Assembly (NCBI GenBank): GCA_029891385.1
Contig: CM057228.1
Span: 69,083,523 to 69,147,522, forward strand
Source of the DNA: Erythroxylum novogranatense
Lineage: Eukaryota > Streptophyta > Magnoliopsida > Malpighiales > Erythroxylaceae
Reading direction: 5' to 3'
DNA length: 64,000 nucleotides
A program made the position numbers and the translations under genes. Positions 44,701-55,499 of the stretch are shown here, one piece after another. Every line of letters begins with the position of its first letter. The first letter of the stretch is position 1. A model generated the notes under the pieces. The model made no database searches, was not told the origin of the DNA, and saw only the letters and a list, made by a program, of their open reading frames with translations.

Positions 44701-46735
44701 CATATTATTTACATTAATAAATTAAATAAAAGGAATCAATAATATATATATTTCTTATTATATTTACATATCTAATCATAATAACATTTCATTGTATATT
44801 TCTAGCTCTGTCTTTCTTTCAGATGCCAGACAGTCCACTGATACGTCTATATTTAAACTTTGAAACCTTTCTCCTCTTAACTTCAATCAAACAATTCGTA
44901 CCTGAACTTTGAAAGATAGGAGAGATAAAGCTTGAAAGAAGTTAACAGAGTCATTTTTTGAGCTTTGTTACAGTAAGATAGCTCTGCATAATTCGCTTTG
45001 TTATAGTAAGATAGCTCTACATAATTCACAAATTATTTTTCTCTTAAGTATGGCTCATCGTCTTCTTTTGCTTTCGTCTGCTTTTCCTTGCGTCTCCTTT
45101 TGCTTCCGCCTGTTTTTGCTTCCGTCAGCTTTTCAACTCTCATCTGTTTTTCTTCTCTCATATGCTTTTCAGCTTCTGTCTGCTTTTGCTTTCCTCTGCT
45201 TTTCAACTTTCGTATGTTTTTCTTCTTTCATCTGCTTTTCAATGTCTTACTTTGATCGTCTTACTTCTATCGTCTCACTTCTATCATCTTACTTCGACAT
45301 CGTCTCACTAATATATATATTTCTTATTATATTTACATGTATAATCATAATAATATTTCATCACATATTTGTAACTCTGTCTTTTTTTCACATGCCAGAC
45401 GGTCCACTGATACGTCTATATTTAAACTTTGAAACCTTTCTCCTCTTATCTTCAATCAAACAATTCGTACCTGAACTTTGAAAGATAAGAGAGATAAAGG
45501 TTGAGAGAAGTTGATGAGTCATTTTTGAGCTTTGTTACTGAGTAAGATAGCTCTACATAATTTGTTTTGTTACAGTAAGATAGCTCTACATAATTCGCAA
45601 ATTATTTTTCTCTCAAGTATGGCTCATCGTCTGCTTTTCAACTTTCGTCTGTTTTTCTTCTTTCGTCTACTTTTCAATGTCTTACTTTTGATCGTCTTAC
45701 TTCAATCGTCTCACTTCTATCGTCTTACTTCGACATCGTCTCACTAATATATATATTTCTTATGATATTTACATATATAATCATAATAACATTTCATCAC
45801 ATATTTATAACTCTGTCTTTCTTTCACATGCCAGACGGTCCACTGATACGTCTATATTTAAACTTTGAAACCTTTCTCCTCTTAACTTCAATCAATCAAT
45901 TCGTACCTGAACTTTGAAAGATAAGAGAGATAAAGGTTCAGAGAAGTTGACAGATTCATTTTTTGAGCTTTGTTACAATAAGATAGCTCTACAAAATTCG
46001 CTTTGTTACAGTAAGATAGCTCTACATAATTCGCAAATTATTTTTCTCTCAAGTATTGCTCATCGTCTGCTTTTGCTTTCGTCTGCTTTTGCTTGCGTCT
46101 CCTTTTGCTTCCGTCTGCTTTTCCACTCCCGTCTGTTTTTCTTCTTTCGTCTTCTTTTCAACTTCCGTATGTTTTTCTTCTTTCGTCTGCTTTTCAATGT
46201 CTTACTTTGATCGTCTTATTTCTATCGTCTTACTTTCGTCTGCTTTTCAGCTTCCGTATGCTTTTGCTTTCGTCTGCTTTTCAACTTCCGTTTGTTTTTC
46301 TTCTTTCTTCTGCTTTTTAACGTCTTACTTTGATCGTCTTACTTCTATCTTCTCACTTTTATCGTCTTACTTTGACATCGTCTTACTTTCGCTTCGTCTA
46401 ACTTTTATCGTCCTACTTTGATCGTCTTACTCCTGTATGCTTTTCAATTCCGTCTGTTTTTCTTCTTTCGTCTGCTTTTCAGCTCTCGTCTTCTTTTGCT
46501 TTCGTCTGCTTTTCAACTTCCGTCTGTTTTTCTTCTTTCGTCTACTTTTGAACTTCTGTCTGTTTTTATTCCATTATTTTGCTTTCGTCTGCTTTTGCTT
46601 CCATCTGCTTTTCAACTCCTGTCTGCTTTTCAATAGCTTCCGTCTGTTTTTCTTCATCTATTTTTGATCGTCTGCTTTTTCATCATTATTTGTACTTTAT
46701 CCAAATCATTTATGTAAAGTCATTTTCACTTAACA
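44701..46735 (-). repeat. Higher-order repeat with nested CGTCTG minisatellite, from a copia LTR
   Basis: Large units start with AATATATATATTTCTTATT at 44741, 45310 and 45746. Each contains a fixed part (ACGTCTATATTTAAACTTTG, AAGATAGCTCTACATAATTC) and a variable pyrimidine-rich array of units such as TTTCGTCTGCTTTTCAACTTC. Unit lengths differ (569, 436 and over 600 bp) because the minisatellite length differs. The right end (46690-46736) reads, on the - strand, TTAAGTGAAAATGACTTTAC preceded by a purine tract, which is a copia LTR start. The + strand Ser/Leu/Phe-rich ORFs here are artefacts of the repeat. Confidence 0.75.
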
Positions 46736-46740
46736 GTCTC

Positions 46741-47367
46741 CTCCTTTTTAACTGGACAAATTTCCTTTGTCATGTAGATTGACATTTCAATTAATAGGTA
46801 TAATCTTCTAGCTGCTATAATAATGTCAAACACTGCCAATAGCTTATTGCAAAGGTAAGCAAACATCAGGAGAATTAGAGAAGAGGACCAGAACAGAGAT
46901 TGACGTTTCAATTCATAAGTGATAGATTTCTGGAGACCTTCATAATTTTTTACTTGTGGCGAGGAAAGAGACGCTACCCCCTAAAATGTATGAACCAGAC
47001 ATTCAGATCTGTTTTTCTTCTATCGAATAATCTTCTAACTGTTATAATAATGTCGAATTCTGCCAAAAGCGTATTAAAGAAGTAAGCAAACATGAGGAGA
47101 ATTAGAGAAGAAGAGCACCAGAATAGAGATTGATGTTTCAATTCACAGCTGATAGATTTTTGCAGACCGTCATCATTTTTTACTTGTGTCGAGGAAAGAC
47201 ACGTTAACCCCCAAAATGTATGAACCAGACATTCAGATCTGTTTTTCTTGTATCAAATAATCTTGTAACTGCTGTAATAATGTCGATTCCTGCCAAAAAT
47301 GTATTGAAAAACTTAGCAAACATGAGGAGAATTAGACAAGAAGAGCACCAGAATAGAGATTGACGTT
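46741..47367 (-). repeat. 228-bp tandem repeats, part 1
   Basis: GAGGAGAATTAGA phrases at about 46867, 47093 and 47323 mark units of 226-230 bp; ATGTATGAACCAGACATTCA recurs inside. A fourth unit lies at 49533-49690, on the other side of solo LTR S3, so the array predates S3. No coding potential is seen. Confidence 0.75.
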
Positions 47368-47689
47368 TGATCGCGGCTCTATCGATTCGACCTTAAGATC
47401 GATCCTTAGAAACCGGTCAAAAAAAATAAATTTCAAGATTGCAGTATAGGATGCAACCTCGGGTCGTCTCACTTAATCGGAACCTAATGAAATGGACCTA
47501 AGCTAGCCTATATGTCATAAAATGCAAGTGAAATCAGTAAGGAAAAAAAGGGGGTTTTGTTTGAAAACATTAACTACACTAAAAAGCATGTAACAATTAT
47601 TTTTGGATTTTTGAAAATAGAAAAGGGAAATACTAAAACAAGTGATAAAATCCTCTTGAAAACAAGCTTTGGCTATCACAGTTCAAAAC

Positions 47690-48340
47690 TAAGTGTGAAT
47701 GGTAAACCTTAAAGAATTATCTTTAAGTCCAGGGTCTTGATTAATGGACTCGTCACTTGACTCCATGTCTCAAGACCCCATCGAAAGTGCTCTTCGAGCC
47801 TCGTAACCTTAAAGGATTCTTCAAGTCCAGGATCTTGATCAATGAACTCCATTGCTCAAGATCCCGTTAAGCGCATCTTAGTGTGTGCGATGGATTAAAA
47901 ATCACTAAGTTTGAATGGTAAACCTTAAAGAACTCACTTTAAGTCCAGGGCCTTGATTGATGGACTCCTGTCACTCTCGATTCCATTTCTCAAGTCCCCA
48001 TTAGGTGCTCTTGAGCCCTAGAACGTTTAAAGGATTCTTTAAGTCTGGGATCTTGATCAATGAATTCCATTGCTTAAGATCCCGTTAAGCTCAACTTAGT
48101 GTGTGCGGTGGAATTAGAAATCACTAAGTTTGAATGGTAAACCTTAAAGAACTATCTTTAAGTCCAGGGTCTTAATTGATGGACTCTTGTCACTCTCGAC
48201 TCCATTTCTCAAGACCCCATTGAGTGCTCTTGAGCCTCAGAACCTTAAAGGATTCTTTAAGTCCAAGGCTTTAATCAATGAACTCCATTGTTTAAAACCT
48301 TGTTAAAAGCATCTTAGTGTGTACGGTGGATTTGCCAATG
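47690..48340. repeat. 217-bp tandem array inside S3 (3 units)
   Basis: GGTAAACCTTAAAGAA starts units at 47701, 47917 and 48136 (periods 216 and 219). Each unit itself contains two related halves, with TTTAAGTCCAGGG...CTTGAT and then TTCTTTAAGTC...CTTGATCAATGAA, indicating an older internal duplication. Confidence 0.8.
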
Positions 48341-49104
48341 CAATAGGTCAAATGAAATCTAGCATCAACTCAATATCAAACACAACTAGGCAAATAAAAG
48401 AGAATCAACAAGATCACAAGTTGACATATATGAGACTTCATATATTTAAGCACAGAATTCTACATAAACAAACCCATAACACATTACATTGTTCAACGCT
48501 TAATTAAACTCTAATTAAGCTAATCTAACTACACAGCAATAAACCCCAACTCGGCTGTTCATAACAATGTAGTTAAATGTGACAATGTAAACTACCAATC
48601 CAAACAACACATTAAATGTCAATCATTTAGCTATATTTAAGTAGCTTCACTGCAAATTACAAACCCCTAAACCTAGGCATTTATAAATCATAGCTAAACT
48701 ACAGATTAAGCTACTCCCCTTCGGTGAACTCCAGCCATCCCTGCATCTTCAACAGGAGAGAAATGCCAAGCCACGCGTAGTAACCCGAAGCCTCATAACT
48801 CGCAACGACTCCAAGATATCCATGGTGGACGGCAATGGTAAAAATAGAAGATAAAAAACTAATGCAGAAGTTGTTCCCAGGGAACCCCGAAGGGAACCCT
48901 GGGGGTGGACGGTGTTGTTTCCTCTCCTTCTCTCTTGCTCGTGGATCTCCTCTTTTTCTCCCCGAGTGTCGCTTGCCCCGAAGATTGCCCAGCTGATCCA
49001 GATGATGATGATAACCTAATTCGGCAGGATTTAAAGGATGGGTCACGGGCCGGGTCGGTACAGTGAAAGAAATCTCTATTTGGAGTCTGGGTATCCGTCT
49101 GCAC

Positions 49105-49262
49105 GTCGCGACGTATAAATTAATATTCGTCGCGACGTGTGTTCTGTCGTGCTCGCCGCGACGAGATGTCTGGGACGTCGCGACGTACGATCTGTGCTGA
49201 TGCACTGTGACGTGTGAATTACATTTCGCCGCGGCGAGGTGATTGGTTCACGCCGCGACGTG
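49105..49262. repeat. Phased palindrome array in S3 (7 units)
   Basis: Octamers of GTCGCGAC/GCCGCGAC type start at 49105, 49129, 49155, 49177, 49204, 49228 and 49252 (spacing 22-27 bp). The flanks of the octamers often extend the palindrome (ACGTCGCGACGT at 49103-49114 and 49175-49186). Confidence 0.85.
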
Positions 49263-49689
49263 CCTTAAGGACTTCATGTTGACTCTTCTGATCCTTTCTG
49301 ACTCCTTTTCTCATACAATTTAAAATAACAATTTCCAGTATCAATTGTTCTTAGAAAAATTATAATGCAATTAATATCAATTTGTACAATTTTACTAGCA
49401 AATTGCATAAAACATAAGCTCACCGTAAGAGACTCAATTAAACACAAAAATCATGAATTAAGAGTCAAAAAGTGCATTAACAACCATGAAAGTGTATCCA
49501 ATTATATATTAAACTTGGGTTCAATCAACGTTCAAAAATGTATTAAAGAAGCAAGCGAACATGAGGAGAATTAGAGAAGCAGAGCACCATAATAGAGATT
49601 GACGTTTCAATTCATAGGTGATAGATTTCATTTTTTACTTGAGGCAAGGAAAGACACGCTAACCCCCACAATGTATGAACTATCAAATC

Positions 49690-50640
49690 AAACAACTTGT
49701 TTATCCACGTTTCTAATTATTATACACGCCCTACTCCCCGACAAAGTTGACCTTCTACAATCCTTTTCTCTTCTTCAAAAATTACTATCATTGCTTGCCT
49801 TTACTCTTCTTCCTAACAGGTTGACCTTCTATAATCATTTTCTCTTCTTCAGAAATTACTATCATTGCTTGCCTTTACTCTTCTCTACGCATTCAGAAAT
49901 AACCATGATTGCTTGCATTTTTTTCCATCCATTTATCAATCAATCATTTAAGGGCCATTTCTTTGTCATCAAAATATTTTACATCGAAATTTGATCCCTA
50001 GCACGCCCTCCACTGACACCTTTATATTCTAACTTCTTACCTTTTCTTCTGCTGTCTTAACCCTTAAAGCAAATCTACCGTAACCGCTGAAACATTTTCT
50101 CCACCCAAACTTTACTTCTCTCAACTACCCTCTTCTTTTACTTATCAAATTCTCCGTTCTACATTCTGACTGCATTTATACTCCATTTTTGTAAGGCCCC
50201 GTGCTTATTCTCTGCTGCATTCTTCGAGTACTAAGGTATATATGCTTAGCTTAAATAAAATTATTGTAGAAATTCTGCTATAGTTATTTATTAATTTGAA
50301 TAGATCGAATTGTCCTTTCTACGTTCTGACTGCATGAATACTCCATTTTTTAAAGGTCCCCTGCTTATTCTCTGCTGGTTCTTCGAGTAGTGAGGTATGT
50401 GTAGTTAAATGAAATAATTTTTTTATAAATTCTGCTATAGTTATTTAAATGGTTTATAATCATATTTGTTCCACATATTGTTTGTTATATCATAAACAAA
50501 ATGTTATTTTTAACATGTTTACTATGAAATCATTTATAATATATATTAAATTTTATTGTTTCTATATATATAGATATCTATAGCTATGTATGTATGTCTC
50601 AGATATATATATCTAACAATTCATTTTTAGCCAACATCAT
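49690..50640 (+). other. 5' non-coding part of the Helitron, with two local duplications
   Basis: The stretch 49747-49885 is a 72-bp direct repeat (TGACCTTCTA...ATTACTATCATTGCTTGCC twice). 50155-50450 is a roughly 160-bp repeat (ATTCTGACTGCAT...TATTCTCTGCTG...GAGTA twice). It lies upstream of the first Helitron coding block and is probably promoter/leader. A Helitron 5' TC terminus could not be fixed. Confidence 0.5.
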
Positions 50641-50642
50641 TA

Positions 50643-50955
50643 ATGGATCGATCAAAGACGTTCATATTATGTCGATCCCTTAGGTATTTAGATATGAATA
50701 GAAATGCTAAAAGACATAAAAAATATGCTGAAATGGCAAATGAGAAAAAAGAAGAATTGTTATGACGTCGTAGAGAAAGTCGAGCTGCAAAAAATAGAAC
50801 TTCCACTTCATCGACACTTCAGTAAACAATTACTCCTCAACATTGCCATTCTTTCATTAATATCGAACCTTCCACTGGTCAATAACCCACTCATGAACCC
50901 TCTTATCAACAAATACGTGACCGATGTATTGATATCCATGTTGATTACATAAATG
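50643..50955 (+). pseudogene. Helitron N-terminal basic block
   Basis: The frame from ATG 50643 reads MDRSKTFILCRSLRYLDMNR, then KRHKKYAEMANEKKEELL, a stop, RRRESRAAKNRTSTSS. A basic, Arg/Lys-rich N-terminus with repeated short helices is usual for plant Helitron replicases. A stop and a gap separate it from the next block at 51077; a splice site at about 50955 (AAG/GTACC) is possible. Confidence 0.55.
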
Positions 50956-51076
50956 AAGGTACCTTTTTTCACTATATTTAGACTATTTCCAAGCTAACTT
51001 GTACACATAATGATAATGTCGTTTTTATACGTTTGAAGGTATAAATCATTGCACCTTTCCTTCAACATTAACATCC

Positions 51077-52325
51077 TTGCAGAATTTACCTCTTGAACCT
51101 CAACAGTTGCCTTCTGTTCCAGATTGTCAATACTGTAACACAAAACGATTTCACCTTGAACCTCCATCGTTTTGTTGCTCGTCCGGACAAATTTCTATTG
51201 TTGCTCCTCAGATGCCTTATGCTTTAAAGTCTTTGTTTCTAAATAGTGACGAAGAATTGGAACATTTCAGAAAGAATGTTCGTACATACAATAACAATGT
51301 AGCTTTCACTTCCTATGGAGCCAGATATGATCGTGACCTCACAAAAGACACAAAGGGAGTTTATACATTCCGTGTTCAAGGACAAGTTTACCATTTCCTT
51401 GACAGTTTAGTGTCGACAAGCAATAAAGCATCTGGAATCCAACTTTATTTCTTTGATACTGATGAAGAACTACAATAAAGGGTCAGCAGTTCTGATAAAC
51501 TTCGTGAAAGTACATTGAAGCTGATTATGACAATTCTTGAAGATAACCCTTATGCTAGGTTCTTTCAAAGTCTTAAAGATATTTTGTTACTTGAAAATCA
51601 CCAAATTGTTCTCAGATGTTATCCGGGTCTTGATCAGCGTGTTTACAATCTTCCTACTGCATCATAAGTTGCTGCTATATGGACTGAGACTGGTGATGAA
51701 CAACATGATAAATCTCCTCATATCCAAGTCTACACTCACTCAGGTCTGACCTATAGAATTCAATCTTATTATGCATGCTACGACCCACGTCAATACCCAC
51801 TTTTGTTTCCACAGGGTGAATCAGGATAGCATCCTCGCATTAAGCGGTTAATGCCACAAGCAACAAAGACCAATGTTTCCGATCAAACAAGCATCGCTCC
51901 TTTATGCGCTTTTATCGAACCAAATTGAATTATTTGCTCTCGAAAACATAAGTTAGTTGTCTGCTTATTCCCTTGTTTCCCAAATATTGTCTAATTACGC
52001 AAAATTAATTTATCATTTTATTCTTACTATTACTAGTTACTCAAGAAGCGAACTCTAAACATGACGTAGTATCTGCCAAAGAGTACTACTGCTATCGGCT
52101 TCAAATCAGAAGTTATGATGAATCCATGCTTCTCCACAGCTTAAGAATACTACAACAATTCGTTGGTGGTTCTTATATAAAGATTGAAACATCACAGATT
52201 GACTTCCATAGGAAAAAATAAAACGAGATACAGTTGGAAATTTTGTAGGGTGTTTTAGATAGCATTAATGTTGGTTAAATTGAGGCTTCTACGATTGGCT
52301 GACGAGTTGTCCTCCTAGCTTCCTT
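51077..52325 (+). pseudogene. Helitron replicase, N-terminal domain
   Basis: A frame from about 51077 gives VRTYNNNVAFTSYGARYDRD, GVYTFRVQGQVYHFLDSL and IQLYFFDTDEELQ. After a stop it continues with KLRESTLKLIMTILEDNPYA, then GLDQRVYNLPTAS and YYACYDPRQYPLLFPQGE. This is the conserved region before the Rep nuclease in plant Helitrons. Stops at about 51476, 51665 and 51826 and a decayed stretch (51920-52320) make it non-functional. The reverse complement of 51640-51740 is amplified at 42781-44400. Confidence 0.85.
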
Positions 52326-52344
52326 TATCGGTGGCCCAAGGGAC

Positions 52345-53440
52345 ATGAAATGCCGTTATCTGGATGCAATGGCTCTAGTGCAAAAATATGGGAAACCAGA
52401 TATTTTCATCACTATAACTTGCAACCCTATGTGGAAGAAAATACAAGAGAATCTTAAATTCCACAAAAAAGCACAAGACAGACCAGATTTATTGTCCAGA
52501 GTGTTCAAGGCGAAAATGGAAATTCTAAAAAATGAGTTGATCAAAAAAGGAATTTTCGGAGATGTTGCCACATTTGTTTACATTATTGAATTTCAAAAGC
52601 GTGGATTCCCTCATGCTCATTTGCTTCTAATACTTCAACCACAATTTAAGTTGTTGAATCCAGATTCCTATGATCAAATCATATTAGCTGAAATACCTAA
52701 TCCTGATCACAATTTCAGGTTATATTCTCTTGTCATTAAGTATATGATCCACGGTCCTTATGGTTTCATGAACAAATAGTGCCCTTGTATGAGAAATGGT
52801 GTATGCAAAAGTCATTACCCCAAGGATTTTACTCCTTTCACTGTCCATGGTGAAGACAGTTATCCGTGCTATAGACGTAGAGATAATGGAAGAAAAGTTA
52901 AAATTTCCAGACAAGAGGTTGATAATAGATGTGTGGTTCCTCATAACCCGTACCTTCTGATGTTACTTGATTGCCATATTAATGTTGAAATATGTTCGAC
53001 TGTCAAGCTTGTTAAATACTTATACAAATATGTATTTAAATGCCACGACCTTGTAAACTTTAGCGTCAGCGACCAAGAAACCATGCCTCATATTAACGAA
53101 ATCACTAATTTTCAAGAAGGCCGTTGGATTCCCCCCCGTCCCCCCGAAGCTTTATGGCGCATATATGGATTCTGCCTGGCAGAGATTAATCCATCCATCT
53201 ATATACTCCAAGTTCACCTTCCAGATCAACAATATGTTTCCTTTGCAAGAGATGCTAATTTTTCTTATTTATTGAGGAATATTGACTTCTCCAAAACAAT
53301 GCTGACTGAATTTTTTAAGACCAATTCAACAAATCAAAAGGCTGCAGAAATGAAATGTCTGTATGCGGATTTCCCCCAACATTTTGTTTAGAATAAAAAA
53401 ACATGGTCAGAAAGAAAGCGGAGAAATGTCATAGGACGAT
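52345..53440 (+). pseudogene. Helitron Rep (HUH nuclease) domain
   Basis: The frame 52345-53391, with one stop at about 52777, carries the Rep nuclease. The metal-binding HUH motif is FPHAHLLL (52606-52629). The catalytic Tyr region is KYLYKYVFK (53014-53040), with two Tyr three residues apart plus a third. In an active element this domain nicks single-stranded DNA and joins ends for rolling-circle transposition. Other landmarks are MALVQKYGKPDIFITITCNP near the start and EGRWIPPRPPEALWRIYGF. The metal ligands and Tyr are intact; the stops are what disables it. Confidence 0.9.
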
Positions 53441-55455
53441 AAGTTACTGTTAACCCTGGAGAAGGAGAAAGGTATTACTTAAGATTATTGCTCACAAATG
53501 TTAGAGGACCAACATCGTTTGACCACTTGTTAACTATTGATAGTCAAAAGATGAACTCTTTCAGAGATGCTGCACTGCAATTAGGATTGCTAGCATCTGA
53601 CTCTTACACACAACAAACACTTGAGGAAGCTGTGATATGTCAAATGCCAACGTCCCTCAGATTGTTATTTGCTACACTCTTGTTCTATTGTTCACCCGCA
53701 AATCCTAAGGAACTTTGGGAAACTTTCAGAGACGACCTCTGTTTTGACTACCTGTATGCTTATTCTTCCTGTAATACGTACACAACTGATGATATTACAA
53801 AGATGGCTCTTCAAGATATCAATAAATCTATGGAACAAATGGGAAAAAGCTTAGCTGATTATCATTTCGCTGAACATGAATTTTGTAATGATTACTACCA
53901 GCAGCAAATTAAGGAAGTAGAGAGTGAGATGAATATAGAGATTGATGAAGAAGACCACTTATTACAATCAAAACTAAACAGCGAGCAAAAGCACATATTT
54001 GACTTAATAATGAATTCAGTTCTCACTTCAATGACTGCAAGTCATTTTATCGATGGTCCCGAGGGAACAGGAAAAAATTTCTTATACCGAGATTTTCTTA
54101 CAAATTTATGATCACAGGGACATATTGCAATCGTAGTCGCGACATCAGGCGTTGCTGCCTCAATTCTTCCAGGGGGTAGGACAGCTCACTCAAGATTTAA
54201 AATCCCGCTTGATTTCTCAAAGCAAAAAGTTTGTCAGTTGAGCAAACAAAGCAGCATTGCAAAATTGATATTTGAATCTAGCCTTACTTTATGGGATGAG
54301 GCTTCCATGGAAAAACGAGAAGCCATCGAAGCATTTCACAGCTTACTTCAAGATATAATGAACTCTGATAAGCCTTTTGGAGGTAAAATTGTTGTATTTG
54401 GTGGCGACTTTCGCCAAACATTGCCAGTTATTCACCAAGCAACGAAACAAAAACTCATTGATTCAAGTCTTCTAAATTCACATCTCTGGCGCCACATCTC
54501 TAAATTCTGTTTAACGACAAATATGAGAGCTATCTCAAATCCAATTTTTTGTGATTTTTTATTGTGGGTTGAAGAAGGCACTGAACCAATGGATGAACAA
54601 GATCAAATATGTTTACCAAATGAACTCATTATTCCTTACGACAACAAGGATGAATCTGTTAATAGGTCAGTTCTTTTTTCATTAAACAATATACTAACCT
54701 TTTTCCGATTACTATTATACTTTCCTAATATACAATTATCCTCACTAGGTTATTGGAAAACGTCTTCCCTGACCTAAGCTTATATTCATCTGACCCATAT
54801 CAGATGATAAACAAATGCGTGCTATGTCCAACAAATAGTTGTGTTGATGAAATTAATGACATCATGATTCAAAAATTAGCAGGAGATTTGCATTCATATG
54901 TGAGTTTTGACAAGACGTTTGATCGCAGACATCAAGCTGATTATCAAGATTTCCTCAATTCTTTGAACCCTAAAGGCCTACCTCCACATAAGCTTTTGCT
55001 GAAAGAAGGCTCTCCAATTATGCTTCTGAGAAATTTAAATCCAACTGACGGATTATGCAATGGAACAAGGTTGATATACAGACAACTAAAAGATCATACA
55101 ATTTTAGCTGAAATTGTTTTTGGACCATAAAGGAAAATTCATTTTTATACCTAAGATTCCTTTGCAATCTCCGGAGAACGAAAAAAACGGAATTCCTTTC
55201 ATCAAAACACAATTTCCAATTCGTCTGTGTTTTGCAATGACCATAAACAAATCCCAAGGTCAAACACTTGATAATGTAGGAATTTTTCTCCGTTAACCTG
55301 TATTCTCACACGGACAGCTCTATGTGGCTCTGTGAAGGGCTCGAAGTCTTGAATCAGTTAAAGTTCTTATTATTCCGAAAACTTTTCAATCTTCAGACTT
55401 CGAAAAAAGGACAAGGAATATTGTTTTCTGTGAAAATTTTCAATTAGTCAAATTA
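53441..55455 (+). pseudogene. Helitron SF1B (Pif1-type) helicase domain
   Basis: The domain starts with RYYLRLLLTNVRGPTSFDHL (53472-53531). Walker A reads GPEGTGKNFLYR (54054-54089), where the usual Thr after Lys is Asn, followed by a TGA stop (54109). Walker B is LWDEAS (54288-54305) and motif III GGDFRQTLPVI (54400-54432). A consistent 83-bp intron lies at 54666-54748 (GT...AG, frame kept). Motifs near the C-terminus are LCFAMTINKSQGQTLDN (55228-55278) and YVAL-stop-RARS (55321). A frame change lies near 55128. The protein would unwind DNA during transposition; it is inactive here. Confidence 0.9.
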
Positions 55456-55499
55456 TAAAACATCAAATTTCCTAAAAGTTATATTACTTGTTTGTTTTC

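Larger units (their letters stand above)
47368..49527. mobile_element. Solo LTR S3, 2160 bp
   Basis: It starts TGATCGCGGCTC and ends GGTTCAATCA, flanked by the duplication ACGTT (47363-47367 and 49528-49532). It splits the 228-bp array. It contains three 217-bp tandem units (47690-48340) and a palindrome array (49105-49259). No gag, pol or primer site is present. A start with a CTCGGGTCGTCTCACTTA-like phrase (47458-47475) occurs in some plant gypsy LTRs; the lineage is not certain. The ORF at 48711-49205 on the - strand is the translation of the palindrome array and flanks. Confidence 0.88.

Noticed and set aside
45050..46667. Several overlapping + strand ORFs of up to 143 codons, rich in Leu/Ser/Phe
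   Set aside because: They are translations of the CGTCTG/CTTTTC minisatellite in different frames; there is no domain and no start context, and the frames swap at repeat-length changes.
48711..49205. 164-codon - strand ORF with Arg/His/Thr repeats
   Set aside because: It runs across the palindrome array and flanks of solo LTR S3; repeats of the octamer give the pseudo-regular peptide.
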